Part shown: positions 33,407-41,615 of the stretch, piece after piece
How positions within the stretch are numbered: the stretch's first letter is position 1
Layout of the letters: each line of letters opens with the position of its first letter
Notes under the pieces: generated by a model
What the model saw: only the letters and a program-made list of their open reading frames with translations
The model's database searches: none
Told to the model about the DNA's origin: nothing
Program-made: the position numbers and the translations under genes
Source of the DNA: Chloroflexota bacterium
GTDB taxonomy: Bacteria > Chloroflexota > Dehalococcoidia > Tepidiformales > Tepidiformaceae
NCBI GenBank assembly: GCA_026710655.1
Contig: JAPOQN010000035.1
Location: 62,001-126,000, forward strand
Direction: 5' to 3'
Length of the DNA stretch: 64,000 bases

Positions 33407-33853
33407 TCAGGCGGCTCGGTCGTCTACCTGTCGCTCAATGGCTTTGAAGAACTGTCCGATGAGGAGCCGCGCCACGCCGCCCAGGAGCCTCCCCCCGAGC
33501 CGCGCGATCGTGCCCCGCGCCTTCACCTCGGCGCGGTAGTGCATCGTGGTGCCGGTGCCGGCCTCCGTCAGCTCCACGAAGGCGTCTGCCTTCACCCCGC
33601 CCGGCTTGCCCGAGCCCTCGATCTGGAGTCGGTACGACTCGGGCGGGTTCTGTTCGAGCACGGTCACGCGTCCCGTGTACGTGCCCCGCACGGAGGCGAT
33701 GCCGACGCGCATGGTCGACTCGTAGGCGTCGGGCGCCACCTCTTCGAAGCGCTCGACGCCGGGTAGCGCGCTCGCAAGCACATCCGGGTCGAGCAGCAAC
33801 TCATAGAGCAGCGCCCGCGGCCCCTGGAACTCGTACTCGCCCTTGATCTCCAC
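33407..33853 (-). CDS. CoxG-like SRPBCC protein
   Basis: A 148-residue START/SRPBCC-fold protein: MEIKGEYEFQGPRALLYELL, LDPDVLASALPGVERFEEV, GTYTGRVTVLEQNPPESYRL and a hydrophobic, basic C-terminal helix (LLGGVARLLIGQFFKAIERQ). CoxG proteins recruit or mature CO-dehydrogenase-type enzymes at the membrane. Directly upstream of the small-subunit gene on the same strand, so it is probably part of the operon. Confidence 0.9.
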   Translation of the reverse strand: MEIKGEYEFQGPRALLYELLLDPDVLASALPGVERFEEVAPDAYESTMRVGIASVRGTYTGRVTVLEQNPPESYRLQIEGSGKPGGVKADAFVELTEAGTGTTMHYRAEVKARGTIARLGGRLLGGVARLLIGQFFKAIERQVDDRAA

Positions 33854-33891
33854 CCGCGCCCCCTCGTGTCAGCGCGTCCAGCCTATCGGAC

Positions 33892-34842
33892 CTAGATTCC
33901 GTTCGTGTTCAGGTCCTTTAGCAAGTCGTACGTGCGCTGCGGCGCATCGGGATCTTCGGGAACGGGCAGGATCGCGCCGTTGTAGTCGGTCACGCCGATC
34001 GACTCCAGCCGCTTGATCTGCGCCCGCACGGTCGCCTCGTCGCCGACGATGGCCATATCGGAGACGCCGCTGGCGCCCTCGGCCGCGATCACGTTCTTGT
34101 ACGAGTAGATCTTCCCGTAGACCTCCCACACCCTGGCGCAGGAGGCGCGCGCAGCCTCCTCGTTGTTGGTCACCGAGATTGGGATGCCGGCGATGATGCG
34201 CGGCGCCGGCCGCCCGACGGAGTCCGCCGCCTTCGTGATCGTCGGCACCGCCGTCTGCTCGATGTAGTTGGGCCCGCACCAGAACATGCTCGTTCCGTCC
34301 GCGAGCTCGCCCGTAACCTTCAGCATCCCCGGCCCAAGCGCCGCGATCAGCACCTTCGGGCGCCCGCCGCCGGGCACGTCGAGCTGCGTGAAGGGCGCGT
34401 TGTTGAGCTGGACGCGGTACTCCTGCCCGTTGTGGTTGACGAGGTCGCCGTCGAGCAGCGGGTTGAGCACCTCCAGGTACTCGCGCAGGTGCCGCACGGG
34501 CGTCGCCCAGCGCAACCCCTGCCACCCCTCGACGATGAACTTGTGGCTGAGCCCCAGGCCCAGGATGAATCGCCCGCCACAGGCCATGTTGGTCGTCAGC
34601 GCCTGCTGCGCCATCACCATCGGGTGGCGCGGGTAGGTGGGCACGACGGCCGTGCCCAGCTCGATCGTGCTCGTCGCCTGGCCCGCCAGCGCGCAGATCG
34701 TCATGGCGTCCTGGTTCAGGTGGTTCCCCATCCAGGCCGACTGAAAGCCGTCGGCCTCCGCCCGCTGGATCGGCTCGACGATCGAGCTGACCGTGCCCTC
34801 GTCGCGGCCGCCCGGTGGCCTCGTAATGATTCGCATACCCAT
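33892..34842 (-). CDS. LLM-class (F420-type) oxidoreductase
   Basis: A 316-residue luciferase-like enzyme: IVEPIQRAEADGFQSAWMGNHL, TNMACGGRFILGLGLSHKFI, GGGRPKVLIAALGPGMLKV and ELADGTSMFWCGPNYI, matching the F420-dependent group. It precedes coxG on the same strand with a 38-base gap and may be co-transcribed with the molybdenum hydroxylase. Substrate unknown. Confidence 0.9.
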   Translation of the reverse strand: MGMRIITRPPGGRDEGTVSSIVEPIQRAEADGFQSAWMGNHLNQDAMTICALAGQATSTIELGTAVVPTYPRHPMVMAQQALTTNMACGGRFILGLGLSHKFIVEGWQGLRWATPVRHLREYLEVLNPLLDGDLVNHNGQEYRVQLNNAPFTQLDVPGGGRPKVLIAALGPGMLKVTGELADGTSMFWCGPNYIEQTAVPTITKAADSVGRPAPRIIAGIPISVTNNEEAARASCARVWEVYGKIYSYKNVIAAEGASGVSDMAIVGDEATVRAQIKRLESIGVTDYNGAILPVPEDPDAPQRTYDLLKDLNTNGI

Positions 34843-34940
34843 CGGCGATCCTCCTCCCGCCCTCCAGTTCGGGGCGCGGCGCGATGATACCCCGTCCGCT
34901 AAGCCTTGCGCGTAGGTTCCCCCGTCCTACGGTCGAATCC

Positions 34941-35510
34941 ATGGAGCGGCCCGACATGAACGCGAACTACTGGCAGGGCGAACTGGTGCGTCTGCGACCC
35001 CTTGCCCGCACGGATATCGATGCATGGCTCGGAGAGGACGCCGACAGCGAGGCGATCCGGGCCCTCAACTTCGGCATGGAGCCGCCCAGGTCGCGCGCGA
35101 TGGCGGAGGAGTGGGTGGCGCGGTTCGCGGACTTCGGCAACTCGGACGAGTTCATCTTCTTCTCGATCGAGACGCTCGCCGGCGAGTACGTGGGCAACAT
35201 CAACATCCACGGCATGGACCGGCGCAACGGCGTCTTCGAGACAGGTTCGCGCCTCTTCCGGGCCCACCGGGGCAAGGGCTACCTCCTGGAGGCGAAGCGC
35301 ATCGTCTTGCGCTACGCCTTCCACGAGCTTCGCTTCCAGAAGTACAACCTGCGCTGCCTGGAGACGAACGCCGCCATCGTTCGCCACGCACAGCGCCTCG
35401 GCTGTCGCGAGGAGGGCCGCATTCGCCGCGCGGCCTACACCGAAGGCCGCTACCTGGACGTGCTGCTCTACGGACTCACGCGCGAGGAGTTCGACGCGAA
35501 CGAGGGCTGA
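34941..35510 (+). CDS. GNAT N-acetyltransferase (RimJ/RimL type)
   Basis: A 189-residue acetyltransferase. LVRLRPLARTDIDAWLGED is the typical RimJ-like beginning; LFRAHRGKGYLLEAKRIVLRY is the acetyl-CoA pyrophosphate loop in the position of R/QxxGxG/A; NLRCLETNAAIVRHAQRLGCREEGRIR is the C-terminal signature (normally N..A....KLGF...G). Could acetylate protein N termini or small amines. ATG 34941 is chosen over the earlier ATG 34884, whose extension has no family similarity. Confidence 0.88.
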   Translation: MERPDMNANYWQGELVRLRPLARTDIDAWLGEDADSEAIRALNFGMEPPRSRAMAEEWVARFADFGNSDEFIFFSIETLAGEYVGNINIHGMDRRNGVFETGSRLFRAHRGKGYLLEAKRIVLRYAFHELRFQKYNLRCLETNAAIVRHAQRLGCREEGRIRRAAYTEGRYLDVLLYGLTREEFDANEG

Positions 35511-35540
35511 GGCCGGCCGGCCCCGCTACACTCCCCTCCC

Positions 35541-36647
35541 ATGACCGACCCCGCCCCCTTCCGCGAGGCCGCCCGCGCCCTCGCGCCCGTCACCGTCGAG
35601 GCCATTGAGGCCCTCGGTGGCGCCTTCCGGCGCCTTGACCGCGGCTCAATGTGGGAGCTCCAGTCCGCCCTGCGTCCCCTCCACGACAGGCTCGATGAGG
35701 CGCTCACCGCACTGCGCGAGGCGCCGCTCGACGACCGTTTCCTGCCCATCCGCGACCAACTGGGTGCAGGCGCGGATGCTGTCCTCGAAGCGCTCGCCGC
35801 CTTCACCCGCCCCGTCCCCCGCGAACAGCGCTCCGGAAACGCGCTTGAGAGCATGCGCGGCCTCGCCCGTGCGCAGGAGTTCCTTTACCCCCTGCGCTCC
35901 CTCACCCCCGACCTCGGCGCCCTCTACGCCGAGCCGGCCGTCCGCGGCGACCTCGCCGCGCTCGATGCGCACAGCACCGAACCCGGCACGGGCATCCAGC
36001 GCAGTGGTCCCGACGACGACCCAGACGCCCGCGGCGAGTTTCACCTCTATGTGCCCGAGTCCCTCGACGGCTCCGAGCCCCGTCCCCTTGTCGTCGCCCT
36101 GCACGGCGGCATGGGGCACGGTCGCGACTTCCTCTGGACCTGGCTGCGGGAGGCGCGCAGCCGCCGCTTCCTCCTCCTCGCCCCCACATCCGTCGGCCCC
36201 ACCTGGGCCCTCATGGGCACCGACACCGACCGCCCCCGCCTCCTGTCGTCCGTCGATTTCGTGCGCGAGCGCTTCAACGTCGATGGCAGCCGCATCCTCC
36301 TGACGGGCCTCTCAGACGGCTCCACCTACGGCCTTTCGACGTTCCTCTCGGGCGATACGCCCTTCATTGCCATGGCCGCTGTCGCCGGCGTCCTCCACCC
36401 GAAGAATATCGAGGACGGCGCCATCGCCGGCGCCGCGGGCAAGCGCATCTCCATCACGCACGGCGCGAAGGACTGGATGTTCCCTGTCCAGCTCGCGCAG
36501 GCCGCCCAGCAGGCCCTCCGCGAGGCAGGCGCCGATGTCCGCTACCACGAGATCCCCGACCTCGCCCACGCCTACCCCCGCGAGGAGAACCCCGCCATCC
36601 TCGAGTGGTTCGACCCCACCCTGGCGCTCCTTGCCCCGGACAGCTAG
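35541..36647 (+). CDS. alpha/beta-hydrolase esterase (phospholipase/PHB-depolymerase type)
   Basis: A 368-residue protein. The first about 160 residues are helical and not recognised; the hydrolase begins at EFHLYVPESL. PLVVALHGGMGHGRDFLWTWL is the oxyanion region, LLTGLSDGSTYGLSTFL holds the nucleophile elbow (G-L-S-D-G), THGAKDWMFP the Asp and IPDLAHAYPREE the His. Similar to polyhydroxybutyrate depolymerase-like and feruloyl esterases; no signal peptide is seen. Its 3' end contains the first GACAGCT unit of the 12-base repeat array. Confidence 0.8.
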   Translation: MTDPAPFREAARALAPVTVEAIEALGGAFRRLDRGSMWELQSALRPLHDRLDEALTALREAPLDDRFLPIRDQLGAGADAVLEALAAFTRPVPREQRSGNALESMRGLARAQEFLYPLRSLTPDLGALYAEPAVRGDLAALDAHSTEPGTGIQRSGPDDDPDARGEFHLYVPESLDGSEPRPLVVALHGGMGHGRDFLWTWLREARSRRFLLLAPTSVGPTWALMGTDTDRPRLLSSVDFVRERFNVDGSRILLTGLSDGSTYGLSTFLSGDTPFIAMAAVAGVLHPKNIEDGAIAGAAGKRISITHGAKDWMFPVQLAQAAQQALREAGADVRYHEIPDLAHAYPREENPAILEWFDPTLALLAPDS

Positions 36648-36681
36648 CCGGACAATCTGGTGGACAACTTTGAGGACAACT
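36639..36681. repeat. 12-base direct repeat array I (GACAACT units)
   Basis: GACAGCT, GACAATC, GACAACT and GACAACT begin at 36639, 36651, 36663 and 36675, exactly 12 bases apart. The base before each is G; the two before that vary (CC, CC, TG/GT, GA). The first unit lies in the last codons of the esterase gene. With array II this looks like a binding-site cluster for a protein, not chance. Confidence 0.65.
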
Positions 36682-36752
36682 CTCCGCAAATGAATCACAG
36701 GCGATCCTTCAGAAGCCCAGTGCTCACGGCCTCTGTGGAGTAGTGCGGCCCG

Positions 36753-36783
36753 GACAACTCCGTGGACAACTTCGCTGACAACT
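36753..36783. repeat. 12-base direct repeat array II (GACAACT units)
   Basis: GACAACT begins at 36753, 36765 and 36777, again exactly 12 bases apart, 102 bases after the corresponding unit of array I. It lies 42 bases before the HigA-like start. The gap region between arrays (36682-36752) has lower G+C and no visible gene. Confidence 0.65.
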
Positions 36784-36824
36784 GGGTCCCAAGGGCGGTG
36801 AACTCGATGAGGTTGTCGTCTACC

Positions 36825-37103
36825 ATGGCCAACATGCTTGAGGTCCCACCCATCGAGCCCAACATCGCCATTCCCCCGGGTGAGCATCTCCAAGAGGAGC
36901 TCGATGCTCGAGGGATGCCTCAGCGCGCCCTGGCGGAGTTGGTGGGGTGCTCCCCACAGGTGCTTAGGGAGGTCGTCCGTGGCAAGAAGGCCGTGACCGC
37001 CGAATTCGCCCTTGAACTCGAAGCCGCCCTCGGTATTCCCGCGAATGTTTGGATGAGTCTTGAGGCGAACTACCGGCTTGTGCTGACGCGCCTCGAGGGG
37101 TGA
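36825..37103 (+). CDS. HigA-family antitoxin-like regulator
   Basis: A 92-residue XRE-type helix-turn-helix protein of the HigA/VapI family. IPPGEHLQEELDARGMPQRALAEL, VGCSPQVLREVVRGKKAVTA, EFALELEAALGIPANVWMSL and EANYRLVL are all family segments. HigA normally pairs with a HigB toxin encoded just upstream; here no toxin gene is found on either side. Two arrays of 12-base repeats lie upstream and may be its operators. Lower local G+C suggests transfer. ATG 36834 is a second possible start. Confidence 0.88.
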   Translation: MANMLEVPPIEPNIAIPPGEHLQEELDARGMPQRALAELVGCSPQVLREVVRGKKAVTAEFALELEAALGIPANVWMSLEANYRLVLTRLEG

Positions 37104-37118
37104 GGACGCCCGACAGTC

Positions 37119-37418
37119 CTAACCCTCGCCCGGAGGCAGATCCTTCGACGCCTGCTCGTAGCGGCTTGCGTACTTGTCGACCTCGGTGTCGGAACCCATC
37201 GCAGCGTCCACCTCTGCCCCGTAGGTCGCCTCTGCCTCCGCCACCTTCGTCGCGAAGCTGAGGTGATGCGCGAAACCGCTCATGACGCGCCCCATGCGGT
37301 GCTCCGCGTCGTCTGGAGCCTCGGGGCACGGCGGCGCTGCGATGTCGCTCGTCATGCGCTGGCGGAACACCTCGTCCCGCGCCCCGCAGCGCTCGCAGGC
37401 GAATTCGTACAGCGGCAT
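37119..37418 (-). CDS. FmdB-family zinc-ribbon protein
   Basis: A 99-residue protein that begins MPLYEFACERCGARDEVF, the typical FmdB regulatory-protein start with a CxxC knuckle. The second knuckle is incomplete: PPCPEAPDDAEHRMGRV has one Cys where CPxC is usual. An acidic, helical tail follows. The function of this family is poorly defined (putative regulators). Co-oriented with trxB upstream. Confidence 0.85.
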   Translation of the reverse strand: MPLYEFACERCGARDEVFRQRMTSDIAAPPCPEAPDDAEHRMGRVMSGFAHHLSFATKVAEAEATYGAEVDAAMGSDTEVDKYASRYEQASKDLPPGEG

Positions 37419-37429
37419 GCCCTGCCTCC

Positions 37430-38380
37430 CTACCCCTCGCCGATGCCGAGCTCGGCCAGGTAGGCCTCGGCCGCCAGAGCCGCGGTGGCGCCGTCGCCGC
37501 AGGCGCTCACGAGCTGCCGCGCCGCCTCCACCCGCAGGTCGCCCGCCACGAACAGGCCCGGCACCTTCGTACGCATTCGCAGGTCGACGTGTGCGTGTCC
37601 GCCCTCGTCCAGCTCGACCAACCCCTTCAGCAGGTGGCTGTTCGGCGTCTGCCCGATGAAGATGAAGACCGCCTCCACCGGCAGCGTGCTCACCTCACCC
37701 GTCTGCACGTCCCGCAGCTCCGCCCCTTCGACCATCTGCTCGCCGACGATCCGCTCGACCACGCTGTTGCGCACGATCTCGATCTTCGGGTTCGCGAACA
37801 CGCGCTCCTGCAGGAGTGCGCTCGCCCGGAACGTCTCGCGCCGGTGTACCAGCCAGACCTTGCTCGCGTAGCGCGTCGTGAAGAGCGCCTCGTCGAAGGC
37901 GGCGTCCCCACCGCCGACGACCACCACCTCAACGTCCTGAAAGAAGGCTGCGTCGCAGGTGGCGCAGTAGCTCACACCCCTGCCGATGAACTCGTCCTCG
38001 CCTGGTACGCCCAACTTGTTGTAGTCCGCCCCCGCCGTTGCGATCACGGCGTGCGCCTCGTAGGGCCCCTCTCCGGTCTCGATGCGGAACGGACCCCCCG
38101 CCCCTGGCGTGATCGACTGCACGTCCTCGTAGCGAAGCTCCGCCCCGAAGCGGGATACCTGCTCCACCAGGTTCATGGCGAAATCGGCCCCGTTGATGCC
38201 CTGCGGGAATCCGGGGTAGTTCTCGACCAGTTCCGTGGTCGCGATCTGCCCGCCCGTGATCAACCGCTCGAACACGACGGTGCGCCGGCGCGCACGCGCT
38301 CCGTAGAGCGCCGCCGTCAGGCCGGCGCCGCCCGCTCCGATGATGGCGATGTCGTACGTCTCGGGCCTCTCAGCGTTCAT
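37430..38380 (-). CDS. trxB: thioredoxin-disulfide reductase
   Basis: A 316-residue flavoprotein. YDIAIIGAGGAGLTAALYGAR is the FAD Rossmann loop (GxGGAG rather than the common GSGPAG), GVSYCATCDAAFF the redox-active CATC, VVVGGGDAAFDEALF the NADPH loop and GLFVAGDLRVE the closing FAD motif. It reduces thioredoxin with NADPH. TrxA is encoded 31 bases upstream on the same strand, so trxA-trxB form one transcript. Confidence 0.96.
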   Translation of the reverse strand: MNAERPETYDIAIIGAGGAGLTAALYGARARRRTVVFERLITGGQIATTELVENYPGFPQGINGADFAMNLVEQVSRFGAELRYEDVQSITPGAGGPFRIETGEGPYEAHAVIATAGADYNKLGVPGEDEFIGRGVSYCATCDAAFFQDVEVVVVGGGDAAFDEALFTTRYASKVWLVHRRETFRASALLQERVFANPKIEIVRNSVVERIVGEQMVEGAELRDVQTGEVSTLPVEAVFIFIGQTPNSHLLKGLVELDEGGHAHVDLRMRTKVPGLFVAGDLRVEAARQLVSACGDGATAALAAEAYLAELGIGEG

Positions 38381-38411
38381 GCCGCCGCTCCCGGTGACAT
38401 CCTGCCCGCTG

Positions 38412-38738
38412 CTAGGCGATCGCCTCCTCGAGGCGCTTCTTCAGATCGCTCTTCGGCCGGAAGCCCACGATCGTCCCCGTCAGTTCCCCACTCTTGAAGA
38501 TCAGGAGCGAAGGGATGCTGCGGATGCCGTACTGCGACGGGATCGCCGGGTTCTCGTCCGTGTTCATCTTGTAGAAGTTCACGCGGCCGGCGTATTCCTC
38601 GCCCAGTTCCTCCACGATCGGCGCCACCATGCGGCAGGGGCCGCACCACGGCGCCCAGAAATCCACCAGCACCGGCAGATCGCTCTTCATCACGTCCGCA
38701 TCGAACGTCGTATCCGTCACCTCGGGGGTTGCTGCCAT
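38412..38738 (-). CDS. trxA: thioredoxin
   Basis: A 108-residue thioredoxin with VLVDFWAPWCGPCRMVAPIVEEL (active site WCGPC), KMNTDENPAIPSQYGIRSIPSLLIF (cis-Pro loop SIPS) and the usual C terminus. Cytosolic disulfide reductant, reduced by the TrxB encoded directly downstream. It could also reduce the AhpD-like selenoprotein of this window, although that is a guess. Confidence 0.97.
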   Translation of the reverse strand: MAATPEVTDTTFDADVMKSDLPVLVDFWAPWCGPCRMVAPIVEELGEEYAGRVNFYKMNTDENPAIPSQYGIRSIPSLLIFKSGELTGTIVGFRPKSDLKKRLEEAIA

Positions 38739-38943
38739 CTCGGTTGTGCTCCTTCGCCGGCTTGCCGGCTCACTGCTTCCAGCCCTTGTATTTGGTCCAC
38801 CGACGCTGGCCGTTTGTTACGGCCGGCCCCGTCCAGACATCGCTTTCAAGCGTACCACCCGAGGCGCACGTAGGCCCAAACCAGCGCTTTCCCAAATTGC
38901 CGCGTTCTGGGGCGCTTGCTACCATCCCGCCGAGGTCGCCCCC

Positions 38944-39471
38944 ATGAGTGGCTCGCTCGCTCTTGTTCTCAATCAGAACTACGAGCCCCTGAACGTGTGC
39001 CACGTGCGCCGTGCGCTCGTCCTTGTCCTGCGGGGCAAGGCCGAGATCATCGAGACCGCCAGGGACGTCATCCACAGCGCGAACCGCCACTTCGCTCTCC
39101 CCTCCGTCATCCGCATGGTCTACTACGTCCGCCGTCCCCGCCCCAGGCTTCGCCTCTCCCGCCGCGAGGTGTTCGCCCGTGACGGCTGGGCCTGCGCCTA
39201 CTGCGGCCGCTCGGGCAAGGACCTCACCCTCGACCACGTGGTTCCCCGCTACCGCGGCGGCGCGCACAGCTGGGACAACCTCGTGAGCGCCTGCAAGCCG
39301 TGCAATCACCGCAAGGCCGGCCGCACCCCCGGCGAGGCGCGCATGCGCCTGCGCCCCGCCCCCGCCGAGCCCCGCGTGCCCGTCTACCACGGCTACCTCC
39401 AGTACCTCCGCCGCTACCAGGACTGGGGCAAGTTCATCCCCGGAGCCGAGACGGCGAGGGCTGCCGTCTAA
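38944..39471 (+). CDS. HNH endonuclease
   Basis: A 175-residue protein. ALVLNQNYEPLNVCHVRRAL starts a conserved N-terminal domain found in many actinobacterial and Chloroflexota HNH proteins; CAYCGRSGKDLTLDHVVPRYRGGAHSWDNLVSACKPCNHRKAGRT contains the HNH motif (DHVVP, N, H) and two CxxC zinc knuckles (CAYC, CKPC). A chromosomal housekeeping-type member; its cellular role is unknown. The 205 bases before it (divergent from trxA) hold promoter space and no further gene. Confidence 0.92.
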   Translation: MSGSLALVLNQNYEPLNVCHVRRALVLVLRGKAEIIETARDVIHSANRHFALPSVIRMVYYVRRPRPRLRLSRREVFARDGWACAYCGRSGKDLTLDHVVPRYRGGAHSWDNLVSACKPCNHRKAGRTPGEARMRLRPAPAEPRVPVYHGYLQYLRRYQDWGKFIPGAETARAAV

Positions 39472-39472
39472 G

Positions 39473-39934
39473 ATGGCTGAACTCTCCCCCGACGAGATAC
39501 TCAACGAGGCCCTTCGCGTGGCCCACTCGCAGTTCGGCGGCACGCTTGCCACCGTCCACGCCGACGACGGCACGCCCTACCCCGCCTTCGTCCTCTTCCA
39601 CCTCACCGACGAGGGCGAGGTCATCTACGGGAGCGTCACCGAGTCGCAGCACACGCGCGATACCGAGGTCATCCCCGAGGTCGCCTTTCTCATCGACAAC
39701 CGTGACGTGCTCGGCTACGACTGGCCCGCCTTCGATCGGGTCACGGTCGAAGGTACGGCCGAGCGCATCGACCCCGACGACCCCCGTTACGACGGCTACT
39801 TCGAGGAGCTGACTGCCAAGAACTGGCTGTCGAACTACTTCACCACGATCGGGAACCTCTACTGCATCGCCCCGAGGCGCATCACGGTCGTCCTCGGCCT
39901 CGGCCCCGAACGCCACACCCTCGACTTCGACTAG
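39473..39934 (+). CDS. pyridoxamine 5'-phosphate oxidase-family protein
   Basis: A 153-residue split-barrel flavin- or heme-binding protein: FGGTLATVHADDGTPYPAFVLF, EVIYGSVTESQHTRDTEVIPEVAFLIDNR, TVEGTAERID and YFTTIGNLYCIAPRRITVVLG. The family includes PNPOx, F420 reductases and heme-utilisation proteins; which of these applies is not clear. Begins one base after the HNH gene stop and so is probably co-transcribed. Overlaps the convergent BKACE gene by four bases. Confidence 0.83.
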   Translation: MAELSPDEILNEALRVAHSQFGGTLATVHADDGTPYPAFVLFHLTDEGEVIYGSVTESQHTRDTEVIPEVAFLIDNRDVLGYDWPAFDRVTVEGTAERIDPDDPRYDGYFEELTAKNWLSNYFTTIGNLYCIAPRRITVVLGLGPERHTLDFD

Positions 39935-40830
39935 CGCGCCGGCAGTCCCAGGATCGCCGCCGCCTCGTCCGGCGTGGCCGGCCGCCTCCCCAGCCGCTCG
40001 ATGACCTCCAGCAAGCCCTGCAACAGCTCCAGGTTCGAGGGTTCGCCCGGACCGGCGTAGTCCTCCAGGCCGATGCGGACGTGCCCGCCCCGCGAAATTG
40101 CCAGCTCGGACATGCCGCAGGCCGTCACGTCCCCGGCACGCACCGCCACCGACCATGGCAACCCCGTCCCCGACAGCATGTCCAGGTAGGCCTCGAGTCC
40201 AGCCGGAGTTGGCGGCAGACCAGAGAGCGTGCGCTCGCTTCCGAAGTAGAACTTGACCAGCGACCCGGGTGGAAGCGTCCCCGCCTCGTGCTCCGCCAGT
40301 GCCACCCGCAGGAAGCCCGGCTCGAAGATGGAGATGGACGGCCCCAGGTCGTACTGGTGGCAGGTGTCGAACATCTTGCGGGCGTCCCGGAACGTGTTCA
40401 GGTAGGTCGCCTCGATGTCCGCCGCCCGCCCGTCCGGACCGCGCCCGCCGACGTTCACCGACCCGGGATCGACCAGCCCGATGCGCAGCACACCCGCCTC
40501 CGCCAGCGCCGGGATGTGGCTGTAGCGACGCTCGAACGTCGTGTGCGGGCCGCCACTGGGCATCGTCGGATACAGGAGCGCGTCCGGGCGTTCCCCGAGG
40601 ATGGCGCTCCACGCCTCGATGTACGGGGCGGGGTCGTGCTCGGGCGCATCCCCCACGACCGGCTCGTCGTTGTGGTTGTGGACGATGGCCGCCCCCGCCT
40701 CCAGGCACCGCAGCCCGTCCTCCGCGACCTCTTCGGGCGTCCGCGGCACCGTCGCGTTCCGCGACTTCGGGGTCGCCCCATTGATCGCCGCCTCGATGAT
40801 GACCGTGTCGGCCAATTCAGCACTCGTCAT
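39931..40830 (-). CDS. BKACE (beta-keto acid cleavage enzyme, DUF849) family protein
   Basis: A 299-residue TIM-barrel protein. VIIEAAINGATPKSRNATVP at the N terminus, AAIVHNHNDEPVV with the zinc HxH, and CGMSELAISRGGHVRIGLEDY near the C terminus are family hallmarks. The family condenses a beta-keto acid with acetyl-CoA to acetoacetate and another CoA ester (founder: 3-keto-5-aminohexanoate cleavage in lysine fermentation). The substrate here is unknown. The ATG overlaps the nitroreductase stop. Confidence 0.9.
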   Translation of the reverse strand: MTSAELADTVIIEAAINGATPKSRNATVPRTPEEVAEDGLRCLEAGAAIVHNHNDEPVVGDAPEHDPAPYIEAWSAILGERPDALLYPTMPSGGPHTTFERRYSHIPALAEAGVLRIGLVDPGSVNVGGRGPDGRAADIEATYLNTFRDARKMFDTCHQYDLGPSISIFEPGFLRVALAEHEAGTLPPGSLVKFYFGSERTLSGLPPTPAGLEAYLDMLSGTGLPWSVAVRAGDVTACGMSELAISRGGHVRIGLEDYAGPGEPSNLELLQGLLEVIERLGRRPATPDEAAAILGLPAR

Positions 40831-41513
40831 GACTGTTCCCCCAGCCAGCGCGCTTCCCAGCCTGTGTCCGGCTGCTCCTCCGCGAACGGCCACGACCCCC
40901 CGAAGCGCTCGCGATACACCACCGCCCTAACGGGCTTGCGGCGCACGGGCCCGTGCCGGTCGGTTGGATAGCCGATCGGGAGCAGGCAGTAGAGCTGGTT
41001 GTTCTCGGGGATGTCGAGCAGCTCCAGCAGCTCGTCCCCGCCCCGCATGGGCAGGTTGAACACGGAGCAGCCGAGCCCCAGCCCCCGCGCCGACAGCATC
41101 AGGTTCTGCACCGCCGGGAAGGTGCTTCCGCCCGGCGTTGAGTGCCGCCCCTTCATCCCCAGCACGGCGATGACGGCCGGCGCCTCGTCCAGGTGCGCGA
41201 CCAGGTGCGCGACGCTTCGCAGGGTCAGCCGCTGCGTCCGCGGCAGGTCATCGATCTTCTCCGGGTGCTCCGAGAACTCCGGCTGGTAGCGATGCCACCC
41301 AACCTCGGCCCAGCCCTGCATCTTCGCCTTCACCTCTGGGTCGGTGATGACGATGAAGCGCCAGTCCTGCGCGTTCTGGCCCGACGGCGCCCGGATGGCC
41401 GCGTCGAACAGCTGGAACAGCACCTCGTCCGGGATGGGGTCCGGGCGGAAGCGCCGCAGCGCCCGCATTGAGTAGATCGATTCGAAGAGTCCGGGATCGC
41501 CTTCTGCCGCCAT
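40827..41513 (-). CDS. nitroreductase-family protein
   Basis: A 228-residue flavin reductase: LFESIYSMRALRRFRPDPIPDEVL, FDAAIRAPSGQNAQDWRFIVI and NLMLSARGLGLGCSVFNLP, then LLPIGYPTD near the C terminus are FMN-binding segments of the nitroreductase fold. Uses NAD(P)H to reduce nitro groups, enones or flavin-type substrates; specific partner unknown. First gene of a two-gene operon with BKACE. Confidence 0.9.
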   Translation of the reverse strand: MAAEGDPGLFESIYSMRALRRFRPDPIPDEVLFQLFDAAIRAPSGQNAQDWRFIVITDPEVKAKMQGWAEVGWHRYQPEFSEHPEKIDDLPRTQRLTLRSVAHLVAHLDEAPAVIAVLGMKGRHSTPGGSTFPAVQNLMLSARGLGLGCSVFNLPMRGGDELLELLDIPENNQLYCLLPIGYPTDRHGPVRRKPVRAVVYRERFGGSWPFAEEQPDTGWEARWLGEQS

Positions 41514-41615
41514 GAACGCCTCCGCGTGGCGATTCTACCGGCCCTGTCGTTGCGGCCCTGTCCTCGTCCCCGGCGCTCTCGCGCGTCCCGTACCATGCTC
41601 CCCGAAGGGGACCGC

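Noticed and set aside
36639..36783. Chromosomal replication origin with DnaA boxes (TTGTCCAC-like units)
   Set aside because: No dnaA, dnaN, gyrB, rpmH or parAB nearby, only two units carry the full TTGTCCAC core, and the exact 12-base spacing is not typical of DnaA-box clusters.
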